Positions 46,901 through 53,338 of a DNA stretch of 64,000 nucleotides are shown here, piece by piece; position 1 is the first letter of the stretch; every line of letters begins with the position of its first letter. Location of the stretch: the IMG/VR virus record IMGVR_UViG_3300046170_000322, positions 1 to 64,000 of that record. The stretch is one strand, 5' to 3'. The notes under the pieces are model-generated. The model made no database searches, was not told the DNA's origin, and saw nothing but the letters and a program-made list of their open reading frames with translations. This stretch comes from a virus. A program made the position numbers and the translations under genes.

Positions 46901-49265
46901 AGATATTCCGCGCGCTAATATTACAGGGCTGGCGAATAGTACTGCTCAAGCTAAAGCTGATTGGATGGTTGGTAAAGTTGCTGAAGGCTTTAATGACTTC
47001 TACTTTGTTGATGATGCTATTAAGAACGTACAGGCAGTTAAAGATGTTTTAGAAACTTTCGATGTTAAGAGCAAGGTCCAACAAGCTATAGCTAAAACTA
47101 AACGAAGCATGTCTTCTGATCTAAACCAAATGATCGAGCGTAACAAAGGCGTCAGAGCTGAGACTACGTATTCGAAAGTGTTAGCTAGAAAACAAGGTGC
47201 TAAGAAAGGTAAGTTTAAATTCTTTGTTCCATATTCAGCTGAAGACTTCAAAGGATTAACATCATACACGCTATCTGGTAAAGGCAAGCAAGGAGAAGCT
47301 GATCAAAAATTTTTTGATAGAACTTTAATATTACCTTACACTAGAGGTATCGCCGCTATGGAAGGAGCAACTCAAGCATTGAAAAATGATTATAAGAACT
47401 TGCTTGACATGTTTGGTCTTAAAAAAGAATTACCTAAAAAAATTGGTGATACAGATTTTACTACAGATCAAGCTGTTAGAGTTTACTTATGGGATCAGCA
47501 AGGTTTTGATATACCTAACATATCTAAGCGAGACCAAAACAAACTAAGCAAGCTAGTAGCAAACAATCCTGATTTAGTAGGTTTTGCAGAGGGTTTAATG
47601 GCAGTATCTAAAAAAGATAATTGGGTTAATCCAAAAGAATATTGGGATGTAGGTAGTATATTAAAAGATCTTAACGACATAACAGATAATGTTAATAGAA
47701 AAGAGTATCTAGCTGAGTTTATTGAGAACGTTGACGAAATGTTTGACCAAACTACTTTTAACAAGTTAGAAGCTATATATGGCACTAACTATGTTGAAGC
47801 TTTGCAAGACTCAATACGTAGAATGAAGTCTGGTAGCAACACTCCGAGATCAGCAGGTAAAATAGAAAGAAAATGGTTAAACTGGGTTAACAACTCGGTT
47901 GGTACGATAATGTTCTTTAATAGAAGATCGGCGCTACTTCAGATGTTATCATTCACCAACTTTATAAACTGGAGCGATAACAATCCTGCTAGAGCAGCAG
48001 CAGCATTTGCTAATCAACCTTTGTATTGGAAGAAGTGGGTTGAAATATTTAACTCTGATAAATTAAAAGAAAGACGCGGTGGCTTAAAATCAGATATACA
48101 AGAATCTGAAATAGCTAACCAAGCTAAAAACTCAAAAGACAAAGCTGCAGCAGTAGTTTCATACTTACTTAAAATAGGTTTTACACCAACTCAAATAGCG
48201 GATAGTTTTGCTATTGCAACTGGTGGTGCTACGTTCTTAATAAATAGAACTAAAAAGTATGAAAAGCAAGGGCTTTCAAAGAAAGAAGCTGAAGCAAAGG
48301 CTTTTGAAGATTTTGGTAGAATATCAGATGAGACGCAGCAGTCTGGTGACCCAATGCTTATATCACAACAACAGTCTAGTCATTTAGGTCGTTTAATATT
48401 AGCTTTCCAAAATACACCTATGCAATATACTAGGTTGATGAAGAAAGCTGGTAAAGACATTGTAAATAGAAGGGGTAGTGATGTAGAAAACTTAAGTAAA
48501 ATAGCTTATTATGGCTTTGTACAAAACTTAATATTCTCATCTTTACAATCAGCGTTGTTTGCATTGATACCTGGCTTTGATGATGAAGAACCAGATGACG
48601 CTAAACTAGAAGATAAAGCGATAAGAACTGCAAACAGTATGGTTGACACTATATTAAGAGGTAGTGGTCTTGCCGGCGCTGTAGTTTCTACATTGAAAAA
48701 CGCTATTATGCGTTATCAAAAAGAAGCTAAAAAAGCAGAAGAAAGATATGGTGCAGGTGATCAAACATATACTATGCTTGAACTTGCAAACATATCTCCA
48801 CCTATAGGATCTAAGCTTAGAAAAGTTTACTCAGCAATACAAACCAAAAGGTTTAATCAAGCGGTTATAGATGAAATGGGTTACGACTTGACTACTTTTG
48901 GCAAATTTAATCCTTCGCCAAACTACGAAATAATAGCTAACATAGCTTCAGCAGCAGGTAACTTACCTTTAGACAGATTGTTATCAGAAATAAAATCTAT
49001 AAACGAAGCATTTGACAGTAGGAACACATCTTACCAAAGAATAGCTTTAGCACTTGGCTGGAGAACTTGGGATGTTAATGTTAGAAATGAAGAGCAAGAT
49101 TTAATAAAATCAGCAGCCAAAGCAAGTAAAAAAAGAGCTTCTGCACAAAGAGCCAAAGACAAAAGAAAAGCAAAAAGCTTGGATAGAAAAATAAAAAAAG
49201 AAGCAGATAAGTTAGAAAAAGCTGAATTGCAAAAAATAATGAAAAGTATTAAGTCGATAAGGTAG
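40929..49265 (+). CDS. Giant polyvalent internal virion protein with HExxH protease and HAD domains
   Basis: 2778 residues, probably ejected into the host with the DNA. Visible parts: a Gly/Ala hydrophobic stretch near residues 435-475 (ALIAASGGAATALGASELGA); HEVGH at 909-913, a zinc-metallopeptidase motif; DFDDT at 1894-1898 with FILTARPSA and YFVDDAIKNV following, the motifs I, II and IV of a HAD phosphatase; and a C-terminal segment with QTPMQYT-like LAFQNTPMQYTRLMKKAGK and hydrophobic helices, common in marine phage giant proteins. It ends very Lys-rich. Such many-domain proteins are known as phage polyvalent proteins. Confidence 0.85.
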   Translation: MFETEDGVYDLSGFSAEQFVSFFEKYPEAKAVSQPETTDYSLYREKGAIRKPEGVELEKVEKKVRVDAGGSSLGTLRPRVKTVETLSKEYTADIEVELEDGSSIYLTPSEMLDANINPNLKSKNKEIKNKFFLPDGSVNKETFKPYEKKVSVSTAGSIQGLEFNIPEIKSELVKPYSEKLIYNKNLLKELKQEGHLNRIPEEYRYWEGEEPPEDYVLGYTAYSQSEIEISKAAASEYDKAVATFTKEEQAATRKQSEIDRAKALEFLESDNIKSIDARIESYENDPRYIQNLNIINKKEYGDELSASEIETYQKNLIDLGTVRTSLYEDYEKMGVAIDELSNADLKLDLLKRDYSLLNKVGFLAESTLGNLSFGLAEFLAQTDNIPGSSNVMEQISIKRRKELDKAREKYRADVGFEEAFSSLDNFGRFIAEEAGRQLPIFALIAASGGAATALGASELGAAMVSGLSLGSMSAGQQIGDMSYQEFLSKYNDIQSYGVNLEFNDKEYSDLNKFLTGVGFGAAEGLLGAAPTFLLGSRFFKSGLNLFSATEKKLAERVGSNALQRALNFGKPIGKAFAIGTGEEAITEGLTTLTQNIITRNPNIFEGVAHATFSGGFFGGIMGGGAVSMGVAMNASMNSKERLELQNFYDQREKIKTELQYKGLSPEIKKRLEASLADIDKKIDDKTIEVEKMWLSKMSRRNFEQYTEVLGKQADLKQQYLEVTNKNSGLTEQQKKDKIAELSKDYQANHARIEKFRNPLDYANRWHLLETIDKKRYDRIRTQASQKILSEGFEATEAKIKKEAYDIYLLEEIKVNNENAKKALKNVGLTFEAFEFKTEKEAKAFAVKKAKEEGVDLSKNSKNKNNFWYGLANAEIGGLNGQAGRVGDSYMYVTTEENQLKNEREGTATHEVGHLIFWDWIEKQGLNIDLIAKEITQFLKETNPKIYAEMFGDLKTQRVEVSKKTGEFIPEEIIMGFVERIGRINKDKKVTKTFMYRLGELFNKDVGVPTDLSTQSAVVDFISSMAEKIKDGTLSKSDIKAAEASEVFKSLLSKDKAASIKDIEAKPETKKSSSILNTINNLVPKDVKTKAEFQGAKIFNPIFNATQPGGAIYNYVNSRALSREEAEKMIEGVVDRLINYDPAAVRKTKSGEPITFGEFIFANTRFSKLDAKKQLAIESERRAESLDTEEARQVAEPVAETTTTEAPRVEYKNLVESNVLPAEMVAKVKDKILLITKTLKSRIDAAVSINKTVTPLMSEIKKEIGKQADIEFKKMLGAKRGGELRNNFLKLKKPILENMTTTWLMQGMPFAIQKSVDGKFTSDWEGKKIDRESVGTDKAGRTAGAQLVRRLPNAANKITDEQFLAYMFKGDEVIRGRKEALAKALAEEYAFDVYGQELLNPNSEIRKAFEENQERVGAVLADNFVQEFNKQAERGNVKRSVSKLYDAAKNDPTIVDNFIEGINTETFINRLVAEDGDLARAIVGHFEENEIPGLTKGKLKQIANEISSNALFNNYQFQIQSRDKNSVAIDLSLDITREIMSPIEYKDIFAQAGIERKFDLKNIDLINETRLASKKLFDFLGEDKFIRGWYDGLQKPGGLAGFLMKKQPDGLILTSENVELRPKGKSSRNGNFGNVADMNNSLGIESTKGKKRPADQSRKNWYVSKKFLELSEQGKIDKVLDLYNEGEVDKAIFLESLEFLANSVEDGSISLAAAEFLIISQFADMSGVGKAMAAPRFVPVKSDGTIATVEELAEMGLAFDKDKLVLEHVITAKTMATNSVKYLINKDANVLKDIKTLLKDYDTAILPDKLDKILRERGTQEKMGIGYKPGDPIFDVRYKDLGIMFLDVKTGNFVGSLFSKTNPEAAKKNSDLDKALNNATKRSYSENPKGISVYDFDDTLAFSKSQIIVKKDGKTFKINPAEFAAQGETLLAEGAEFDFSEFNKVVKGQPGPLIPRIQKAIDKFGNKNIFILTARPSASESAIHAFMKGLGIDIPRANITGLANSTAQAKADWMVGKVAEGFNDFYFVDDAIKNVQAVKDVLETFDVKSKVQQAIAKTKRSMSSDLNQMIERNKGVRAETTYSKVLARKQGAKKGKFKFFVPYSAEDFKGLTSYTLSGKGKQGEADQKFFDRTLILPYTRGIAAMEGATQALKNDYKNLLDMFGLKKELPKKIGDTDFTTDQAVRVYLWDQQGFDIPNISKRDQNKLSKLVANNPDLVGFAEGLMAVSKKDNWVNPKEYWDVGSILKDLNDITDNVNRKEYLAEFIENVDEMFDQTTFNKLEAIYGTNYVEALQDSIRRMKSGSNTPRSAGKIERKWLNWVNNSVGTIMFFNRRSALLQMLSFTNFINWSDNNPARAAAAFANQPLYWKKWVEIFNSDKLKERRGGLKSDIQESEIANQAKNSKDKAAAVVSYLLKIGFTPTQIADSFAIATGGATFLINRTKKYEKQGLSKKEAEAKAFEDFGRISDETQQSGDPMLISQQQSSHLGRLILAFQNTPMQYTRLMKKAGKDIVNRRGSDVENLSKIAYYGFVQNLIFSSLQSALFALIPGFDDEEPDDAKLEDKAIRTANSMVDTILRGSGLAGAVVSTLKNAIMRYQKEAKKAEERYGAGDQTYTMLELANISPPIGSKLRKVYSAIQTKRFNQAVIDEMGYDLTTFGKFNPSPNYEIIANIASAAGNLPLDRLLSEIKSINEAFDSRNTSYQRIALALGWRTWDVNVRNEEQDLIKSAAKASKKRASAQRAKDKRKAKSLDRKIKKEADKLEKAELQKIMKSIKSIR

Positions 49266-49313
49266 ATTTTAATTATAACAAGTGATATTACTAATTATAC
49301 ACACTACTTAAAA

Positions 49314-49454
49314 ATGAAAGAAATAATTTTAGCCTTACTTATTCTGTTGTTTATAATCGCTTGCGGAAAAGAGCAAGTACAAATAAAGCCGTGGAGCTTC
49401 AATAAACACATTGACTCTTCTTGCTTAGATACGTTCTATAATGATACACTATGA
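49314..49454 (+). CDS. Small lipoprotein, candidate outer-membrane spanin
   Basis: 46 residues: MKEIILALLILLFIIACGKE. A signal peptide ends in the lipobox IIAC with Cys17 as the lipidated residue, followed by a short periplasmic tail. It overlaps the endolysin start (ATGA). Size, lipobox and place fit an Rz1-like o-spanin. Confidence 0.72.
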   Translation: MKEIILALLILLFIIACGKEQVQIKPWSFNKHIDSSCLDTFYNDTL

Positions 49455-49861
49455 GAAAAATAGATAAGATAATAGTACATTGCTCTGCAACAAAGGAAGG
49501 ATTCAACTATAGTGTAGAAACTATAAGAAGCTGGCACAAGATGAGAGGGTGGAGCGATATTGGTTATCATTATTTAGTGCATTTAGACGGTAGCATATCT
49601 TATGGTAGAGATATAAATAAAATAGGCGCTCATGTTAAAGGGCACAATACAGGATCTATAGGCATATGTTATGTAGGTGGTGTTGAGACTGACGGTAAGA
49701 CACCTAAAGATACTAGAACACCTGAACAAAAAGAAAGTCTGTTAGACTTAATAAAAACATTAAAGAGGTTAAACTCTAACGCAGTAGTTTATGGGCATCG
49801 AGACTTCTCGTCTAAAGCATGCCCTAGCTACGATGCTACAACAGAATATAAAGACGTATGA
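49451..49861 (+). CDS. N-acetylmuramoyl-L-alanine amidase (T7 lysozyme type), endolysin
   Basis: 136 residues. Zinc ligands His10 (VHCSA), His116 (GHRDFS) and Cys124 (ACPS), with Tyr39 and Lys122 in the places of the T7 lysozyme catalytic pair. It cleaves the amide between muramic acid and L-Ala at lysis. No signal peptide, so a holin is needed. Starts within the lipoprotein stop. Confidence 0.93.
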   Translation: MRKIDKIIVHCSATKEGFNYSVETIRSWHKMRGWSDIGYHYLVHLDGSISYGRDINKIGAHVKGHNTGSIGICYVGGVETDGKTPKDTRTPEQKESLLDLIKTLKRLNSNAVVYGHRDFSSKACPSYDATTEYKDV

Positions 49862-50271
49862 AATTTCAAGGATCAGCTGGATATAAAATGAATAATCCAT
49901 TCACAAAAACTTGTGGGTGCGTAGGTAAGTGCAATTGTGGAGATAACTGTAATTGTGGCATGTGTGCTAAATGCACGAGTTCACCTATGAAGAAAGCTGA
50001 CCCAAGAAGAACTATAGGTAAAGGTAAAAACTTTAACAAAGCTAATCCTACTGGTACAGGTGCTGCCGCTGGTGGTGGTATGACTCAGAAAGGAGTAGAC
50101 GAATATAAAAGAAATAATCCTGGTAGCAAGCTAAAAACAGCTGTTACTAAAGATCCAAGTAAATTAAAGAAAGGCAGTAAAGCTGCTAAAAGAAGAAAAT
50201 CATTCTGCGCTAGATCAAAAGGTTGGACTGGAGAAAGAGGTCGAGCAGCTAGACGCAGATGGAACTGTTAA
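49858..50271 (+). CDS. Cys-cluster (metallothionein-like) protein with conserved basic tail
   Basis: 137 residues. Residues 19-39 hold eight Cys in a regular CxC-x3-CxC-x3-CxC-x2-C-x2-C pattern, like a small metallothionein. SSPMKK follows. The second half (MTQKGVDEYKRNNPGSKLKT, KRRKSFCARSKG, ARRRWNC) matches a conserved domain of unknown function in cyanophages and other marine phages. An internal Met11 could also start it. Metal binding is likely; the role is unknown. Confidence 0.72.
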   Translation: MKFQGSAGYKMNNPFTKTCGCVGKCNCGDNCNCGMCAKCTSSPMKKADPRRTIGKGKNFNKANPTGTGAAAGGGMTQKGVDEYKRNNPGSKLKTAVTKDPSKLKKGSKAAKRRKSFCARSKGWTGERGRAARRRWNC

Positions 50272-50281
50272 TAATAAAACT

Positions 50282-50473
50282 ATGAACATTTATCAGAAAC
50301 TAAAAGAAAGCGGTTACAATACAGATGGATTAGCATCACCGTTGAAATATGACGGACCTAAAAAACGTGTAAAAAAGAAAAGTCTTACTCCTGAGCAAAA
50401 AGAAAAGATGAAAAGGGAAGAATTTGAGAGAAGAGCTAGTCACGCACAAGGTATGTCACGTAAACGTAAATAA
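50282..50473 (+). CDS. Small basic SPxK protein, paralogue of the 11271 gene
   Basis: 63 residues: MNIYQKLKESGYNTDGLASP then LKYDGPKKRVKKK. The N-terminus matches ATNIYQTLKTKGYGTDG...SPLK of the SPAKK-repeat protein. C-terminus ends RKRK. Unknown role. Confidence 0.7.
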   Translation: MNIYQKLKESGYNTDGLASPLKYDGPKKRVKKKSLTPEQKEKMKREEFERRASHAQGMSRKRK

Positions 50474-50477
50474 AACT

Positions 50478-50651
50478 ATGAGTCCTTTTAAAATGAAACC
50501 TAAGTCGCCATTATTGGCAGCTATAAGTCCAGCATGCAAAACTGCTGCTAAAAAGAAATTTGATGTATGGCCTAGTGCTTACGCCTCTGGTTGGGGTGTG
50601 AGATGTACTAAAGCCGGTGGCCCAGGTAAAATGGGTAAAAAGAAAAAGTGA
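50478..50651 (+). CDS. Small basic SPFKM protein
   Basis: 57 residues from MSPFKMKPKSPLLAAISPAC; an upstream in-frame ATG at 50424 overlaps the preceding gene. KFDVWPSAYASGWGVRCTKA is a recognisable conserved motif of a small marine-virus domain of unknown function. Ends GKKKK. Confidence 0.72.
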   Translation: MSPFKMKPKSPLLAAISPACKTAAKKKFDVWPSAYASGWGVRCTKAGGPGKMGKKKK

Positions 50652-51031
50652 TGAGAAAAAGAGGTTTAGCAAAAGTTAAAGAATTATTTTGGTACAGCGA
50701 CAGTGAGCCTAATGAAGTGTTAATAGCTTTTTGTCACTTAATATGCTTACCGTTAGCACTTGTGGTAGAGTTTGACAATCCATCTATATGGCTAGTCTTA
50801 GGAGGTATGGGTGCAGGCGCGTTTCAATTGTGGGCTGTAGTATGGAAAGGTTGTTTAAAATATAGATTAATGGCAGTTCAAATAGCTACATTGGTTGCTA
50901 TCATGACTGTTGAAAATCTATATATGGAAGACTTATTAGTAGGTAGCAGAACAGGTTGGGTTATAATACTAGCATTTGCTGCTTGGAATACAATTAGAGT
51001 TTTTAAAGAAAAAATTGATAGAAATGGGTGA
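50651..51031 (+). CDS. Membrane protein, three to four TM segments
   Basis: 126 residues. Hydrophobic stretches: EVLIAFCHLICLPLALVVEF, IWLVLGGMGAGAFQLWAVVW, LMAVQIATLVAIMTV and GWVIILAFAAWNTI. TGATG overlap with the upstream gene; a GTG three bases earlier is a weaker alternative. It lies in the lysis region; a second holin or antiholin is conceivable but unproven. Confidence 0.65.
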   Translation: MRKRGLAKVKELFWYSDSEPNEVLIAFCHLICLPLALVVEFDNPSIWLVLGGMGAGAFQLWAVVWKGCLKYRLMAVQIATLVAIMTVENLYMEDLLVGSRTGWVIILAFAAWNTIRVFKEKIDRNG

Positions 51032-51335
51032 TTATGTACAAATAATAGTTACCATAGTAGGTGTTCTAGGATCTGCCTCAATATGGAAATACTTAGAAGC
51101 TAGGTTAAAAGCTAGATCTGAAGATAAAAAAATTAACATTGAAAACAACGACGGCGTGCAATATAGAGATGACTTAAAAAACAGGGTGAGAAACTTAGAA
51201 TCTCTACTAGCAACAAGTAGCGATGAAAAAGAAGAGTTACGTAAGCAAGTTTTAGGACTTGTAGAAGAAGTGTCTGCACTACGTATTAAGGTTGAATTCC
51301 TTGAAAAAGAAAATCAAAGATTAAAAAATGTATAG
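51024..51335 (+). CDS. Single-TM coiled-coil protein, candidate inner-membrane spanin
   Basis: 103 residues from MGDYVQIIVTIVGVLGSASI, one N-terminal TM, then a charged coiled coil with leucine spacing to the end (LGLVEEVSALRIKVEFLEKE). This is the topology of Rz-type i-spanins, and a lipoprotein candidate partner lies 1.6 kb upstream. The in-frame ATG at 50976 is inside the preceding gene. Confidence 0.6.
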   Translation: MGDYVQIIVTIVGVLGSASIWKYLEARLKARSEDKKINIENNDGVQYRDDLKNRVRNLESLLATSSDEKEELRKQVLGLVEEVSALRIKVEFLEKENQRLKNV

Positions 51336-51603
51336 TTCAAGTGCGCCTTTTAAAATGAAAAGGCAAAAAGGTGGAGGTACAACTAAAACTTGTTTGCCTG
51401 CAGCTAAAATAAAAAGTTTATCACCTGAAAAAAGACGTCAGCTTGTCAACGCTAAAAAGTCAGCTGGTTCTAAAGGTAAATATAGAAGATCATCTAAAAC
51501 TAATGTAAAAGGAGCTCGAAAGAAAGGAGCTACGCTTAGAGACTGGTTTGAAAAAGAAGACTGGAGAAGAGTTGATGATCCAAGTAAAAAATGTGGAGAA
51601 TAA
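51328..51603 (+). CDS. Small basic protein with APFKM start
   Basis: 91 residues. MYSSSAPFKMKRQKGGGTTK shares [S/A]PFKM with two other proteins. KTCLPAAKIKSLSPEKRRQL, KKGATLRDWFEKEDW and a Cys near the end (KKCGE) recall small proteins of marine phages with unknown role. Last gene of the rightward unit. Confidence 0.68.
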   Translation: MYSSSAPFKMKRQKGGGTTKTCLPAAKIKSLSPEKRRQLVNAKKSAGSKGKYRRSSKTNVKGARKKGATLRDWFEKEDWRRVDDPSKKCGE

Positions 51604-51606
51604 AAA

Positions 51607-51628
51607 AAAGGGGCAATTAAGCCCCTTT
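51607..51628. terminator. Bidirectional terminator between converging units
   Basis: AAAGGGGC, AATTAA loop, GCCCCTTT: an A-flanked, T-flanked hairpin that works for both strands, placed between the rightward stop at 51603 and the leftward nrdA stop at 51635. Confidence 0.9.
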
Positions 51629-51634
51629 ATTATT

Positions 51635-53332
51635 TTAGCCGTCACAAGCCATACAGTTTTCATCTAATGCTTTTGCAGCTATATCACCGCGTAGCACAGA
51701 TTCAGTGCGCATATAATACAAAGTTTTTATTCCACGTTTCCAAGCTTCCATATGAACTTTATTAATCCATTTTGGCGTAGCTTCTTTTGGAAAAGCTAAA
51801 TTCAAACTAACACTTTGATCTATAAACTGCTGTCTTATTCCAGCTTGTTTTACTAGTTCTAGTTGGTTGATCTCTTTAAATGTTTTAAATACGTCTTTCT
51901 CTTCATCTGTCAAGAAATCTAAGTCTTGAACAGAACCTCCATCTTCCAATATTTTATTCCAAACATCTTTATTATTCTTACTTTTTTTACGTAACAACTT
52001 TTCTAGCGTTGGATTTTTTCTAATGAAAGTACCTTTGGCAGACTGCTCTGTAAATACATTAGCAGCCCAAGGCTCAATACCAGGACTTACATTGCCTGAT
52101 AGCTTAGAGTTGCTGACAGTTGGCGCTATAGCTCTTAAGTGCGTATTACGTAAGCCAGTACCTGCGCACCAAAGTGGCTCGCCGTAAAGCTCAGCTAAAT
52201 CCATACTAGCTCTAGTAGACTCAACCATCATTGTAGAGAATATCATACGAGTTTTAAATTGTGCAGTCAAACTTTCAAACGGTATATTGTTTTCTTGTAA
52301 GTAAGTATGCCAACCTAAAACGCCTAGACCTAATGCTCTACCCTTCTCAGCAGATCTAACTGCATTTTCAAAACCTATTTTGCCTTTTGCTTTTTGTATA
52401 AACTCTTCAAGTACTCCGTCTAAAAACCATATAGAATCATATACTATATTAGAATCTTTCCATTCATCATACTTGGCTAAGTTCAAAGAAGATAAACAGC
52501 ATACAAAGCTATGTGACTCATCTGTATGTAATGTAATTTCACTACATATATTAGTCATATGAACTTTTAATCCGTTTTCTTTATATGCTTCTGGATTTGC
52601 TTTGTTTGTATTTCCTTTAAAGAGGATATACGGCTCGCCAGTTGCTTTTCGTTTTCTAATAAGTTTACTCCACTTAGTTCTAGCTTCTGGATCTCCGAGC
52701 TCAAGCTTTCGCATAAACTTGTCGCCAACAACTGCGCATTGATGTAAGTTAAGGCTTTGTCTGTTAACATCCCCTTTAGGTTCTCGTATTTCAAGCCACT
52801 CGTCAAAATCTGCGTGGTCAATGTTAATGTTGACTGAAGCAGCTCCTCTTCTAACTGCTCCTTGGTTTGTAGCAAGGATTGTAGAATCATAGATCTTGCA
52901 GAAAGGGACAACTCCGTCTGATGTTCCATTTTGTTTTATTTTACTTCCGGCAGGTCTAATCATATTAACTCCGATACCAACTCCGCCGCCGTGTTTCGCG
53001 AGTAGCATCATCTCTAAATTTTTATTTCCTATATCATATATGCTATCACCTACGTCAATACCAAAACAACTGATCGGTAGACCACGTTCTGTACCTGTAT
53101 TAGACAACACTGGAGACGCTAGACAAAGCCAACCCTTCCATATATATTCATAAAATGTTTCGGTGAGTTCTGGGCGTCCTAAACGCATCCCAACAGTCTT
53201 ACAAACTCTCATGTAAGCATCAGCTGGACTTTCACCAGGTAGCAAGTATTGGCCACCTATAGTTTTCTTATATACATCGTTGTCACCCCACTCAGGGTAA
53301 TCAACTCCTTTTTTCCATTCTTTATTCCACAT
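51635..53332 (-). CDS. nrdA: Class I ribonucleotide reductase, large (alpha) subunit
   Basis: 565 residues; reduces ribonucleotides to deoxyribonucleotides for phage DNA. Active-site Cys89 (PISC), Asn261-Cys263-Glu265 (NICSE), Cys278, the radical-path pair YY (TLYYMRTES), and C-terminal redox pair CMAC are all present. The N-terminal ATP-cone of about 100 residues found in E. coli NrdA is absent, so dATP feedback control is probably lost. Next to nrdB, six bases apart. Confidence 0.96.
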   Translation of the reverse strand: MWNKEWKKGVDYPEWGDNDVYKKTIGGQYLLPGESPADAYMRVCKTVGMRLGRPELTETFYEYIWKGWLCLASPVLSNTGTERGLPISCFGIDVGDSIYDIGNKNLEMMLLAKHGGGVGIGVNMIRPAGSKIKQNGTSDGVVPFCKIYDSTILATNQGAVRRGAASVNINIDHADFDEWLEIREPKGDVNRQSLNLHQCAVVGDKFMRKLELGDPEARTKWSKLIRKRKATGEPYILFKGNTNKANPEAYKENGLKVHMTNICSEITLHTDESHSFVCCLSSLNLAKYDEWKDSNIVYDSIWFLDGVLEEFIQKAKGKIGFENAVRSAEKGRALGLGVLGWHTYLQENNIPFESLTAQFKTRMIFSTMMVESTRASMDLAELYGEPLWCAGTGLRNTHLRAIAPTVSNSKLSGNVSPGIEPWAANVFTEQSAKGTFIRKNPTLEKLLRKKSKNNKDVWNKILEDGGSVQDLDFLTDEEKDVFKTFKEINQLELVKQAGIRQQFIDQSVSLNLAFPKEATPKWINKVHMEAWKRGIKTLYYMRTESVLRGDIAAKALDENCMACDG

Positions 53333-53338
53333 AATTAA

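Noticed and set aside
41054-47785. Long minus-strand ORFs inside the 2778-residue gene
   Set aside because: They are shadows in the opposite strand of a Lys/Glu/Ala-rich coding region and have no promoter or recognisable motif.
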